From Lineus longissimus (taxonomy: Eukaryota > Nemertea > Pilidiophora > Heteronemertea > Lineidae): DNA of 64,000 bases. The stretch's first letter is position 1. Each line of letters starts with the position of its first letter. Below are positions 1 through 11,095 of this stretch, one piece after another. The DNA is taken from contig NC_088316.1 of NCBI RefSeq assembly GCF_910592395.1, positions 6,140,001-6,204,000 on the forward strand. The letters run 5' to 3'. Made by a program: the position numbers and the translations under genes. Below the pieces are notes generated by a model. The model was not told the origin of the DNA and ran no database searches. It saw only the letters and a list, made by a program, of their open reading frames with translations.

Positions 1-29
1 GGATGTCGCAGTTTCAGCATGACGTAATC

Positions 30-124
30 CTATAGCATGCTCCAATTGGTATGTCTCTTCTGATTGAGACTGTAGCTTTTCTGTTGCCTACATGCACCAG
101 GTACAGCCTGGTTAGCATCATCTA

Positions 125-192
<68 letters not shown>

Positions 193-305
193 GTAGTGGT
201 ATCAGTGTCAGGGCTGTCAACATCATCTCCATGCTCCATTCCATACGTTAACATCATCAGGGTGCCTGCTAGGCCTACCCACAAAATCCATCGCATTGCG
301 TGCAT
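30..305 (-). CDS. Candidate secreted poly-aspartate peptide (possible first exon)
   Basis: Open frame of 91 residues beginning with a true ATG at 305; a second ATG three codons on (296) gives a more compact signal peptide. Residues 4-26 look like a secretion signal: one arginine, then a hydrophobic core WILWVGLAGTLMMLTYG. An acidic Thr/Asp stretch and about 22 consecutive Asp encoded by (GAT)n follow. The frame stops at 30, but a GT after CCTG near 98-101 could be a splice donor, so the ORF may be only a first exon running off the left edge. Poly-Asp secreted proteins are known among calcium-binding biomineral matrix proteins; that role is inference. The alternative is chance: a (GAT)n microsatellite has no stops in this frame. 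The signal-like N-terminus is the only evidence against chance. Confidence 0.35.
119..192. repeat. (ATC)n microsatellite
   Basis: About 24 near-perfect ATC triplets. On the minus strand they read as GAT (Asp) codons inside the candidate poly-Asp ORF, on the plus strand as poly-Ile. Length is likely polymorphic. Confidence 0.95.
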
Positions 306-1295
306 CTTACCAGAAGAACGTGGTCAAGGCAAGATGGCAGACAACAATTATGATATTTGACACGAAAGTGCCCTTTATTGGATTTCCCCCAGAAGAAAAC
401 GATTCCATAATCGATTAGATAAAATAAATTCATTTGAAAGACTCTGGATTGGTCAACCATTTACATGAACTTACGTAACTTCAATAATCATCACCCTGAC
501 TGCAGGGATTACTGGCCCTGACCGCGACCAGGCGTTATTGAATTGACAACATTTACAAGGTTATCTTCCTTTAACCATTGATTAATATAATTGGCTGTCA
601 TATTGAATGTTTGCAACCCACCGGTAAAAACTACAGACTGCCTTGTTTCTGGACTTAGTCATTTTCGAGCCATTTTCCTGGCGCTCGGTTAAGTGGGAGA
701 AGACAGTATATGCCTATATCCGAGATGTCGCGTTCAACGAGGAAAGCGTGTATCCGAGTCACATGCATCAACTTCCACAGGCATTGGATTTTGAACAATA
801 AGCTAGCTGTATAACCGGTAATTAAATTGCTGGTGTGCACAATGCCTGAAGGATTCGTTGGACAAAATGAAAATCGCGGCGAAAACGCGCAAGTTTGCAA
901 AGGCATTACTCAGTATAGATGGTCTGCTTATTCCTTACCGTATATCCAAGCTACGACGAGGCACTCAAAGAAAGCTACCAACAGGACAATTCTGCTTCCA
1001 GAGTTGTAGTCAAACAGTTGGAACACATACATCCCGCCCTGAAATGGAATTGTGTTGTCTAATATTGTGACTTTTTCAGAGAACACAAGGATGAGTTTGA
1101 AACGTCTTTTGTCAATGGAGAAATCTGGTGGAGGCGACGTTTTACTGCTAAGCCGTTCGACAGCACTGTGTCAAATGCTGAGCAGCTGAATGATCATGTG
1201 TTATCATCACTCAGTCCGCCTGGCCTCTATATATTTTCATTCAAAGAGTAAAACCGGATGGGGCAAATGTATAGTCTGAAGTGCGAGGTACTTAC
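306..1295. other. Non-coding stretch left of the SLC6 exons
   Basis: No convincing exon was found on either strand. The next SLC6 exon in this direction should encode a [10 protein letters not shown]-like start of TM10. No such coding is visible, so the remaining C-terminal exons probably lie beyond the left edge. Confidence 0.5.
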
Positions 1296-1546
1296 ATTTG
1301 TACACATAGATAGTCCAACAAAATATGAAATCAGGCAAACAAAAGCCACGAATATTTCCTTTCTGTGGCCTTTTCGAAGCAGTTTAGGAAACGCATCCAC
1401 GCAGGCTGTGACGAAGCCCTCCACGCCGACGAACTGACTGTCCAAGCCGAGAAGAATCACCATGAAGAAGAATATGGCGCTCCATAGAAGTGCTACCGGC
1501 ATCTGTGCTACTGCTTTTGGGTAGGCTATAAAGGCAAGACCAGGAC
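1296..1546 (-). CDS. SLC6 exon: extracellular loop 4, TM8, TM9
   Basis: Encodes [16 protein letters not shown], the TM8 block ending [20 protein letters not shown], a loop [14 protein letters not shown], and TM9 [16 protein letters not shown]. Donor AAT/GTAAGT. Part of it is duplicated in the intron just upstream (see 1572-1640). Confidence 0.94.
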
Positions 1547-3532
1547 CTGAAATAGAGGAGAGAAACTGCGTGAAATGGCGCTCCATAGAAGTGCTACTGG
1601 CATCTTGGTTACCGCTTTTTAGAGGGCTAAAGGCAAAATCGTCCGCATCGGTGCATATTCGACCGGGCGCCGTCGCACGATCAACCACCTACGCCGAGTC
1701 GCCTGATCAATAACCCAATGGCGCACCAGAAAACTTAACTGAACTGAACTAAACTTAACGCTTAACTGAATCGTGTCGGGTACCTACCTGAGGCCGCGAC
1801 GTCTTTGATTGCAACACCTTGTTCGTTGGCCATGAAGCCGAGGACTGAAAATATAACGAACCCCGCAAGGATACTGGTTCCACTGTTCGTGAGGGCGAAT
1901 ATAATGGAATCTCTGAAACAAAAACACGTGCGCAGTTTATAAGACAAGAGAGATTACAACTTCAGTGACTGTTATGGAATTGCAAAATAACTTCCAATCA
2001 AAAATTATACGTAGATGGGATAAGTTCATGTAAATGCGCATACTTGTATTCTGCTAGTAATCTGCTTTAGGCTGGGTTCACATAAATCTATACTCTATAC
2101 GGTATTCGGTGCACGTTACGGAGGGCTGGGGTATAGTGGAAATCTAACAAGGCTGTGTCAATTACCGAATCACATAGGACTGAACTATTCGGAGGGCACC
2201 ATAAACACGAATAGTCAGAATACCAAATACAGTATAGAATACTAGCACTATGCGAACCCAGCCTTATGCCGATAATCTACAAGAGTCCTATAATCCTTGT
2301 GTAATAGGCAGGTTTGCAAGCTTACGTTTTGGCTCCCATTTTACGTTTTACATTTTCAAAGCGTAATTGTTAATGACACTGAGCGGCTCCAGGTAATTTC
2401 AGTGTCAACGCCTTAACGGCGAGACACGCGTAAGTCCTTTCGCACAATTTACGGATTCGATTTTCTGTCTACTGGCTTCGCACGGGTTATAACATCGATA
2501 TGTGATGAGGAAATATAGACAAGAATCTGTACAATGCACATGTTAGCTGTTTATGTGTAAATTCGGGGCTATAGGAGGTGAAATTTGTTCCGGAAGTATA
2601 GCTGAAAACGTAAATATAATCGTAATTCTTTTTCAAAACATAACCTGACAGAAAACTTTACATACGTTTTCGTTTTTAAGAAAATGTAAACGTAAATGTA
2701 AAACGTAAGCTTGCAAAACCTAGCTGATAACTCACAAAATATTAAATCTTAAACCTGTCCGGCATTTTAACTCTCGCCAATATTATTTGTGAAGAAAATT
2801 GTATTACCAACAACTAAAAGTAATCTAAGTGTATCTCTCCAATATGTTTTTTTTATCCCTGTAACTGATCACATACCTATATGAATTATGATGAAATTCG
2901 TTGTAACTTCCCAGCGCCGTGAGTGTCCCGATGCCTATAGAATACGAGTAGAATATCTGTGTCCCCGCGTCCACCCACACCTCGATGTCCAACAATCTGT
3001 TCCACTCTGGCTTTAAGTAGTATATGATGCCGTCCACTGCCCCGTCTAGCAAAGTCCCTCGGATGAGAAGGGTGAACATGAGAATATAGGGTGTTGTTGC
3101 TGTAAAGTACATCACCTGGGTGAGGGAAAGTGATAAAGACACCATTAGCGATCAGGCTAGACTGCCGTTAAACTGACGGCGATCCTTAAAGAGTTTCACA
3201 ATTTTCTACCGATGATCACCAATAAGTTATGTATAAACGTATTTTGGAATATTTTTTTCGTCAGTCTCCAAAAAGAGACCAGGATTCAGAGGTACCCGAT
3301 AATTTGCGTCAGAGGTCATAAACGGCTAATGTCAACATCCTTTGAAACAGGCTGACGGTTGTTGCGGTCATATCTCAACCAGTTGCCATGGCTGGTTACC
3401 TTTCCTGAACTTCTGATTCCTTTCCATATGCAGAAATAAACCACTATCCATGCCAGGAGTAAACAGAGAGCAAGGTCCCATCTGATCTCCCCAACCTCGT
3501 CAATACCACCCGATATGCCAAGGACACGGTTT
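1296..3532 (-). CDS. SLC6 family Na+/Cl- dependent transporter, four internal exons (gene partial)
   Basis: Plasma-membrane symporter of the GABA/taurine/creatine/betaine group of SLC6, which moves a small amino-acid-like substrate into the cell using the Na+ and Cl- gradients. Exons in gene order: 3532-3400, 3115-2877, 1912-1788, 1546-1296. All junctions are GT-AG and stay in frame. Visible marks are the TM4 block [17 protein letters not shown], the TM5 start MYFTATTPY, the TM6 block [22 protein letters not shown]7 with NSGTS, and TM8 with [13 protein letters not shown]. The Asn and Ser residues of TM7 and TM8 contribute to the ion sites known for this family. The order covers the end of the second extracellular loop to TM9. 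No TM1 exon (GNVWRFPY motif) and no TM10-12 exon was found, so the gene continues in both directions. The exact substrate cannot be read from this part. Family call is firm; GABA/taurine subgroup is inferred from overall resemblance. Confidence 0.93.
1572..1640 (-). pseudogene. Degenerate duplicate of part of the SLC6 TM8 exon
   Basis: The plus-strand stretch starting GGCGCTCCATAGAAGTGCTA occurs twice: inside the exon at about 1474 and here in the adjacent intron. The match runs about 70 bases with small indels and substitutions. Read on the minus strand it is a frame-damaged copy of [19 protein letters not shown]. No acceptor of its own is visible, so it is a non-functional partial exon duplication. 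Confidence 0.75.
1788..1912 (-). CDS. SLC6 exon: intracellular loop 3, TM7
   Basis: Encodes [20 protein letters not shown] and [20 protein letters not shown]. The NSGTS motif belongs to the ion-binding part of TM7. Ends SG across the splice, with donor G/GTAGGT. Confidence 0.95.
2070..2263. mobile_element. Small MITE with TTA target duplication (PIF/Harbinger-like)
   Basis: Inverted termini GGCTGGGTTCACATA and TATGCGAACCCAGCC enclose 194 bases with no coding. TTA flanks both sides (2067-2069 and 2264-2266). A 3-bp TTA duplication is typical of PIF/Harbinger elements. It lies in an SLC6 intron. Confidence 0.75.
2877..3115 (-). CDS. SLC6 exon: TM5, extracellular loop 3, TM6
   Basis: Bounded by CCCAG acceptor and AG/GTATGTG donor. 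Encodes [20 protein letters not shown] (TM5), then the long loop with YLKPEWNRL, then the TM6 segment [21 protein letters not shown]6 contains the unwound helix that lines the substrate site in this family. Ends mid-codon and joins an A of the next exon to make Arg. Confidence 0.95.
3400..3532 (-). CDS. SLC6 exon: end of extracellular loop 2 and TM4
   Basis: Starts after the acceptor TTTCAG at 3533 and ends AAG before GTAACC. It encodes [20 protein letters not shown] followed by the hydrophobic TM4 ending [12 protein letters not shown]. It begins with one base that completes a codon from an upstream exon not found in this window. Confidence 0.92.
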
Positions 3533-3724
3533 CTGAAAGTCAAGGGCAGCGCTCTTTACGATGCTTTGTGGTGCTATGACTTTTGATGATAACACGAAAC
3601 TGAGGTTCCGCACTGCTCACGAACTACGATAGGAATTATTAGGTTTTGTAACCGAAAAGTCCACGAATGCAATTTTACTAATCTTATAAATCATTAGTAT
3701 CAACTTATGCAGGATACACTAATG

Positions 3725-3770
3725 GTGATGATGCTGATGAAGATGACGACGACGACGACAGACGACGAGG
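3725..3770. repeat. GAT/GAC triplet microsatellite
   Basis: Mixed GAT and GAC triplets in about 45 bases. No coding role is visible. Confidence 0.8.
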
Positions 3771-4065
3771 TCAAAAACAATGAGGAGGAAAGATGGCGAT
3801 GACAAGAGATAGGTTTTGCAACCGTGAAGGAGGAATACGAACTATACAAAGTATGCAGTCCGTAATGGCGTAAACGAACATTATCGACGATTGTTTGAGA
3901 ACATTTCCCCGATTCATCGTACATGTATACATTGTATTGCAAGTGTCACGTAAATGAATTAGCACGATGACTTCGTAGTTCGTACTTCGTCGTTCGTAAG
4001 GGTTGTGAAACTTGCCTATTGACGATGACGACGGACGATGGACGGTGGATTCTGGTAGTTTAATA

Positions 4066-4300
4066 GACAGGATTAGCAACCGCCCGAATCCGAGTACGAG
4101 GTGATTCCCTTTTTGCGTTCTGCGTCACATCAACTGCGCGGGATCTTCCAGATATTCATTTTGTACTCGCTCGTAAAACACATATATAGTCCTGCAAGTG
4201 CTCGTAAGCACTCTCCCACTTCAAATTTCACTTTTCTCATCCTAGCTTTAGGACATTTCCTTATTGTTTTGGAATATCTAGGATCTCTGCGAAACGCTTG
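4066..4300 (+). mobile_element. Dispersed repeat, copy 1 (partner at 55982-56437)
   Basis: Starts GACAGGATTAGCA and shares long blocks with the second copy: GAGGTGATTCCC versus GATGTGATTCCC, ACTCGCTCGTAAAACA, CTCTCCCAC, and TTCTCATCCTAG. The far terminal repeat of this copy was not found, so it is probably truncated. Confidence 0.65.
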
Positions 4301-4804
4301 TAACATGTGTAATGGCCAGTGATGTACCTTTGATGGCAAGAACACTCTGTAAATGCGAATGGGTGCGTGGAAGTGCCCCGGGCATACCCGTTTATTCTAT
4401 ATAAACGAAGGGCCTAAACCCTGATTAGACAATTGGTAATAAACAACTCGAGAACCTTATTACATGGGTAACAGTAGACAGCATCCCCCCCCCCCCCAAC
4501 AGTTAGGGTGAGGAACGAGGCCGGTCCGCTCCGTCAGGAGTGTGATTTGAACCTACCTGCACCACGGATATAATGCTAGTATATACAATGAAAGCCAATG
4601 CATTTAATTGCCATGCAAATGAAAAATAAATAATCAGAAAACGCCTTCATCAAATACTTCAGTCGGGACAGTCGTCCATTACGATTGGTTCGGTGTCCTC
4701 CTCAGTTCCTGTAGTTTCTTGATTTTCTACAAAAGTCAATCTCAGGCAGCGTTTTGCAGTCAAGAAACGGTGCAACCAACGTCCAGTTGATTGAAACAAA
4801 ACTG

Positions 4805-4977
4805 GAACATCAGTACTACACCAATCCGTTTTGCATTATTAGTTCTACACCAATGAGTCCGTTATGTACAATACTACACCATTCCGTTATGTATCATCAG
4901 TACTACACCATTCCGTTATGCATTATCTGTTATACACCAATGAGTCCGTTGGGCATTATCAGTATATACTACACCAG
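4805..4977. repeat. Tandem repeat, about 35-bp unit
   Basis: About five imperfect copies of a unit containing TACACCAATCCGTTATGCAT, with TACTACACC and CCGTT recurring. No gene meaning is seen. Confidence 0.8.
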
Positions 4978-5609
4978 GCATTTATAGTATTTTTTATCGG
5001 TCTACGCAAAGGCATTGTTGACATGTATATTCAGTGTGTATTTACACAATTTGAATTTTGTAAATTCAACTATGGATTTCAAATATCCAACCAACGCCGT
5101 AGTAGTCATCAAGTGAAGTGAGGCAGTGATCAGGATGGCATGAAAAGGGCAGCTTCCACGAGATACGTATCTGGCGCCTCCCACAAGGATAGAACCCTGG
5201 TTAGACCACCATCAAATAAGACATAAAATCTCATAATAAGCTCAAATACACTAATGCTTGTATTCTACCCATGGGACGTGTCACTAGAGCATCTTTCTTT
5301 GTTCTGCCTTGCTTCTCTCAAATGACTGTCATGCAAAATTAGCTTGGAGGCAGAGTTATGTAACACGTATAGAATATGAAGATGACACCTATCTATGGGG
5401 CATCTTACACCTGTTATTATCGTTGTTTTGTTACCATGGTTTCGAATGATGCGTCCGTATGCATGTACACATGTTGAGACTTTGCTGGACATTTCGAACT
5501 TAATAGGAATATGCAGGTACACCAGTTATACCAAAGCAGCCAAAGATGGAAAACTTGACAGTTGATATACAATAATGGCCACTTAATCACATAAAAGCTT
5601 GTGGGACAA

Positions 5610-5980
5610 TCAAAACACTGTTCAAAGCCCATGAATAAACCTTGCAAGGAAGTAACCTTCATACGGTTGCAGACCCTGTTAAAAACCATTTATAAACCCT
5701 GCACGTGGAGTAATAGCTGCATAAGGTTGAAGATACTGCCAAGGCCCATGACTAAAAAGCAAGGAAGTTACCTTCGATAACCGTGAAAGGTACTGCTGAG
5801 GCACATGACAAACTTAAGTGTAGCAAGGAAATTACCTTCAATAATTGTTAAATATACTGCGGCTAGGCCTTATGAATAAATTTAGAAAGGAAATTATTTT
5901 CTTCGATTACCGTTGTGAAGATACTGCCAAGGCCCATGAATAAACTTAGCAGGGAAGTTACTTTCCATAACCGTTCGTGA
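5610..5980. repeat. Degenerate tandem repeat, about 62-bp unit
   Basis: The phrase AAGGAAGTTACCTTC and the phrase GATACTGCCAAGGCCCATGA recur near 5647, 5762, 5826, 5888 and 5951, spaced 62-64 bases in the better-preserved part. About six units, strongly diverged. Confidence 0.75.
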
Positions 5981-8818
5981 TCGTGCTTTGTAAGATATAT
6001 ACTGCAGTTTCGGTTCTCTGGTGTCGGTGAAAAATGCTCAGAGGTGGCTTTTGTAAGACGGTCATTGAATATTGTCACCACCAATGATCATCGCACAAAA
6101 CCTCATCTACAAGCATACGAGTCGCAGCATCACGTGACAATTTGGCAACTTCCGGTCAGTGGCGGCCGCCGACAAAATAGTGAATATGGTAAATCGAAGT
6201 GCATGTACGCAACGGACTTCGACATGTATATAAACGTCATGTGTTAGGCGTCTACGTAAATAGCACGGCCAGATTTAAGCAGCAAGTTGTCTACGTACAT
6301 TACTAAGGAATCAACACCGCATTGGCGGACTCAATCGTGCCTGAGCCGTAGTCAGAATGTGAGCTCCAACCGTCGGTCTATATTTTACTAGAGGGAGGCA
6401 CCCTTCAGTTAAATGTAAGATTTCAATTCTAGCACACCTAAAATGACACGAGAAAACTCTTTCCAGCTATGGCTCTATCTGTTTCGCTGAATCCAACACA
6501 GCACGTAAAATCGATCGCGCATTCCTATCTCGATCGAAAATCAAGACCTCTGCCACAAAAACGAGACACTGTTTGAAATACTACGTTGCTTTCGAGGTGT
6601 GTTAGAATACGGTGCACATACAAAGAGCCACCAAGTGAAAAACACTTACATTCATCACCGTGATTAAAAGGTCTGAAGAAGGAAATATGAAAGTTTCACA
6701 GTCTGTGAAGTAGCGGTTGATGAAAACATCCCTGCATATTACAATGGGAACCCAATATGGACATAGCTAAATAATCGCTTTCAGAATGATGATTAGGAAT
6801 AAGCGAACACTATTCGGCAAATGATTTTTCATCACAATATCAAGCACTCAATCGCAACCATGAAAATCGTTTGTCGTATTAAGCGTCGAAAACCGACCAC
6901 TACCTTTTGGTCGCACACTTCGAAAACCAACATAATTATAACACCATTAGGTTGTTCATTTCGAAACCCAATTAAAAGAACCGACATGCTAAAAGATAAA
7001 AGGTAAAATATAATGTTTGGGTTTATAGTCTGATACCAACTACAGTTGAGGTTATCAGCCTTGTATCCCGGTTATTCCTGAAACCTTTCAGTAGACCTAG
7101 AGATGATATGCTTAATCAGCGCTATACAGTCTAAACGTTTCTGACCACCCATTCATACACCTAACCTTTGGCGTAGATTTCGAAAACCAAAAACATGATT
7201 TCGTTCACTGAGAGCAAACAAAATGTCAATTTTTTGACAAACCTTTACATAAAATATGTATACAAAACTAGTGACCAAGGCAAGCATGCAACAGATATGA
7301 GATATATACCGTTCGAATTAATCCCAACAGAGGACTGCAAAGATAAAAACAAAAACATAGAAAATAGCATGACTGTTTATACATGTATAAAATTTGCCCA
7401 GAACGAAACCCAGAACGTTTTCAGGTAGAAAATGTTTCAAATGGAAAAATACTCCGAAAACAAGATGGCGACGAAGACAATAATGATGATGATGATGATG
7501 ATAGTGATGACAACTCATCGAAAAGAGAACAAATTATCAAAAACTTTGCAAAATGGGCGTGGCATCGTATACCACTACGATCACGTCCATGAGTCAACGA
7601 CATCAAGTGCTTGCTGGGGAAAGTCGGGTACGTGTTGGGTTGGGTATTAAAGTCATGATCGTGATTTGTGAATGGAATGGACATTTCTACGGAACAAACT
7701 TACGTACACGCTTAGATCAATGTTTTCGTGCGGTGGATGTTATCTGCCCGTCGGTTCATTGGAGTCATCTCTTGGAAGATCATTTCTCAGACTCCACCCG
7801 GTACCTCGTTTCTTGGCCTGGAAGATCGCGGGTTGTGGGTTACTCGGCGTCAACTCGGAGAAGAAAATTTCTCGGACTCAATCCTGGACCTCGGTTGCTC
7901 TGTTCGCTTGGGCGGCTTGAAGAGGACAACTGATCTAACCATTTCAGACTGCGCTTTTAAACGAGAAAAGTCACTCGAGGAAGTGTTACAAAATTACCGA
8001 CATCTCGTCGCACCGCAGAAAGAATTTCCTGTGTAAATTGTTGCACCTTTGCTGTGTCGCGCTCCGTAGAGGTGATAACAACCTCCCTTAAGTCGTTCAC
8101 AGGTCGGATGGCATCAATTAGTGGCTATCATCGCTCTTTCATTAGTGGAGGACAACGTCCCTCGTTAGCAATGTGTATGTGCTTGTTACGTAATTCTCGT
8201 TAAGAGTGAAAAATCATAAAGGGATGGTCGTCTGACTTAATATCGTGTATATGTTTCGCGGTGTATGAATTCTTATTGAAATTAAAAAAATGATTTGTAT
8301 TAACCTTTTTCAGCAATGTGAAGGGTGAAGGTTGGTTTAACCAGATTTCGTCATTTCGCTTGCCTATTAACTCATTTTTAAGATCCCGAAAAAAAGGGAA
8401 AATAGAGCCATGTACTAAACGGGACCAAATCAAATCATACCAGACCAGACGTCGAATGGCATTGTCTTTATAAAGGTTGACCATAGGCACCACCATTTTG
8501 GCTAGAACATGAAATCATAAAGCAATTGGAACTACTTCAAAACGTAGTGAATGCTCATTTCAAGGGCGGGAGTCAGTTTTTTGTTTTCCGGAGAACAGCC
8601 TCCCACCCTTGCTTATGAGTTCAAGTTCTACTCAAAATGGCGGTACCTATTGTCAACCCTTAAAAATATGTACCGCGTTTCAAAGTGGATTAATAATAGA
8701 GATAGGTTAACTTTTCAGACGGCATCGAACCAGAACAGACCAGGCCAGATAACATTGGCGTGCATTTACACGGCAGACTATTCTGAAGACTAATCCAGCT
8801 CGATCTTGATCAGTTTGA
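5981..8818. other. Non-coding stretch, nothing recognised
   Basis: Only short chance frames are present. A GAT-rich microsatellite lies near 7480-7510. A recurring TTCGAAAACC phrase at 6890-7190 hints at an old degenerate repeat. No exon of a known family was recognised. Confidence 0.5.
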
Positions 8819-8858
8819 CCAGAGTCTTTCTATACAATATTGTATAGAAAGACTCTGG
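8819..8858. repeat. Perfect 40-bp palindrome
   Basis: The half CCAGAGTCTTTCTATACAAT is followed directly by its exact reverse complement, with no spacer. It could extrude as a cruciform. Confidence 0.95.
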
Positions 8859-8878
8859 TTTGACATAGCGAGCTCAGT

Positions 8879-9100
8879 GTTAACTAGTTGTATCTGACAT
8901 TTCGGTAGTTCTGAGAAAAACACAATCGAAGATTCAAAACTCAATGGAAATGCAGTTGTTTTGAGGAGTGTTTTGTGTATTACACATCAACTGGCATAGC
9001 TACAAGTACGATTTAAACTTGTAATTAAATGTTATTGAGTGTGCATTAATTTAAGATAATAAAATTAATTTTGACAAAAATGCAGATACAACTAGTTAAC
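8879..9100. mobile_element. Small TIR element (222 bp)
   Basis: Perfect 17-bp inverted termini, GTTAACTAGTTGTATCT on the left and its reverse complement on the right. The interior is AT-rich and non-coding. Size and structure fit a MITE; superfamily not assigned. Confidence 0.75.
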
Positions 9101-9352
9101 CCTAGGCCTAACCGACGATATGCAGAATGGATGAAAGGCGGTGTAGTCTCGAGGTGCACTCCATGTACACAGTGTATGCACGAGACAAGGCCATCATTGA
9201 ATATTCAGGTTGGAGGATCCAGACCAGATCAATAGGTTCCGATTATATCACTATACATATTTGAGGAGGTAGTCAAAAGATATGCTGTGGCAAGTCTATG
9301 ATATAATGAAATAATTTCAAGAAAAAATATAATTTAGATACATTATTTACTA

Positions 9353-9776
9353 AGGCCGAGGGAATGAAAGTCCTAGAATACCGTCCGCCTCCCTCATGGG
9401 TTTGAAGCCTTGGTCAAAATTTTTCATTATTTTGTATTATTTTGATGAAAACACTCGTTTTTTGGGCAATAGAAATGGTATTTCTCATTCAAATTGCAAA
9501 TCAGGTGATCGATATGTGTCCAAAGAAGCAGAAAAACACAGTAAAAATTATATAGGGTAAGGCCATATAGGCGTACTATGTAATACAAATTAAAAGGGGC
9601 CTCATTGGACGTCAGACTCAAAATGACTCATTCACGCGCGGCATTCACTTTTATGTTTTCTGACCAGGGAATTGGTCTTCAATTCAACCAATAATGAAAA
9701 ATGAAAAATGAAAAAAAGCCTCATGCACTTTTGAAATCATTAGGACGGTATTCTATGACTTTCATTCCCTCGGCCT
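9353..9776. mobile_element. MITE with about 33-bp TIRs
   Basis: Left end AGGCCGAGGGAATGAAAGTC matches the reverse complement of the right end, and the match continues through AGAATACCGTCC. The interior has no coding capacity. No clear target duplication was identified. Confidence 0.8.
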
Positions 9777-10329
9777 AATTTGGCAACTATATACTAATTT
9801 GTTTCTGCGAGTTGGCTTAAACGGGTCGAAATATCAACGTTTCTCAAACTTTTCCGATTACATGTGTCGACGACGAAAGATTTCTGCAGACAAATACCAG
9901 TTTAATTTCATCAGTTACTCGCCTGACTATTCAGAATATCATATCCAAATTTCCGATTGATAACTGCTGAAAGGCTTAAAAATCAATGGCGGTCTTGCCT
10001 CCTCCCGCGTGTCACCAAACACGAGTTTGTCAGGCTACACTAACATTACACACATAATGTACATTGTATCATAATGATATGAGGAACTGTGAACAATACG
10101 ATTGACCAAGGATAATGGAGGATCGTGCAAGCGCAAACAAGAAACAGGTGCTCTTAGCCCTTTCCTGGCTTTCTCTTTGTATTTGGTTGATTGGCGCGTG
10201 CCGGCCAGACGTTGACCCGTGACTTAAATTATTGGGGTGATTAACAAGTGTTTGATAGTACCAGGTGTAAAACAAAAACCTGACACACTTTTAAATGTTG
10301 GATAGTACCATCATCTAGATGCTCATGAA

Positions 10330-10759
10330 ATATACTCTAAAACCTCGTCGAATACAAGGTCTGAGGCTCCGTCCCAATTCATTAAAATGGAGGAGAGATT
10401 CTAAAACCTCGAATAAGGTCCTAGGCTTCGCCCCCACACTACAATGAAGGAGGGATTGTCAAGTTTTCACATTGTTATGTCAGCCAATGACGCTGATATT
10501 GACTGTCAATCTAAGTAATACATGTAGGCTGGGACTCTTTTATTAGCAGAAAGGGCCTACTATAACCAGTGATGTTGGTTTCGTTTCATTGGCAATGACA
10601 GTCAAGATCAGAGCGTGATTATAACACATGCGACTCCATCGCCCAATGCCATTGATAAAAGAATAATATATACCTGACTTATTGGCCCATCCATATTCAA
10701 AACCATTGTAATAAATGGGGCGGAGCCTCAGACCTTGTATTCGAGATTTTAGAGTATAT
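10330..10759. mobile_element. TIR element with a duplicated left end
   Basis: Left end ATATACTCTAAAACCTCG and onward to GAGGCTCCG pairs with the right end near 10720-10759. A second degraded copy of the left-end phrase (TCTAAAACCTCGAATA, GGCTTCGCCCCC) sits at about 10400-10435, so the left terminus was partly tandemly duplicated. Confidence 0.7.
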
Positions 10760-10959
10760 AGCATCTTGTAGCTATCGTGCCCATTGTACATGTACATAGG
10801 CTTTTTTCAAAAATTCGAAAACATATCAATTTTTCGCCTCGATGATGGTGTTGTTGAGCTGACTGCCCTGACCACAAGGGACAACCTAATCTGCCACTTT
10901 CAACTATTGTTTTCATCTTTCCATGAATCTAGGTAAAAATGCTTCGGTGAAAAGGCCCG

Positions 10960-11095
10960 GTATTGAAAAAAGAATACAGGTAAGAAAGGCAACAGGTAAA
11001 AAGGCAACGGGTAAAAAAGGCTACGGTTACATGTAAAAGACGGCAGGTAACACAGGCTAATGCTAAAAAGACAACGGGGAAAAAAGACGACCCTT
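10960..11095. repeat. Degenerate AAAAAGGCAACGGGT tandem repeat
   Basis: Roughly eight diverged units of about 17 bases (AGGCAACAGGTAAAA and similar). The unit resembles the AAAAAAGGCACTGG unit of the foldback element at 14859, so it may be an eroded arm of a related element. Confidence 0.55.

Noticed and set aside
51-251. Poly-isoleucine frame on the plus strand
   Set aside because: Microsatellite read in frame; the opposite strand has the only signal-like N-terminus.
4130-4345. Minus-strand frame resembling 55989-56288
   Set aside because: The two resemble each other because both lie in copies of one dispersed repeat; no protein family is apparent.
7553-7933. 126-residue plus-strand frame
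   Set aside because: Three overlapping frames of similar length exist here and none shows a domain or splice pattern.
8200-8496. Minus-strand frame with IRRLVWYDLIWSR
   Set aside because: Faint resemblance to transposon-like proteins, too short and without motifs to call.
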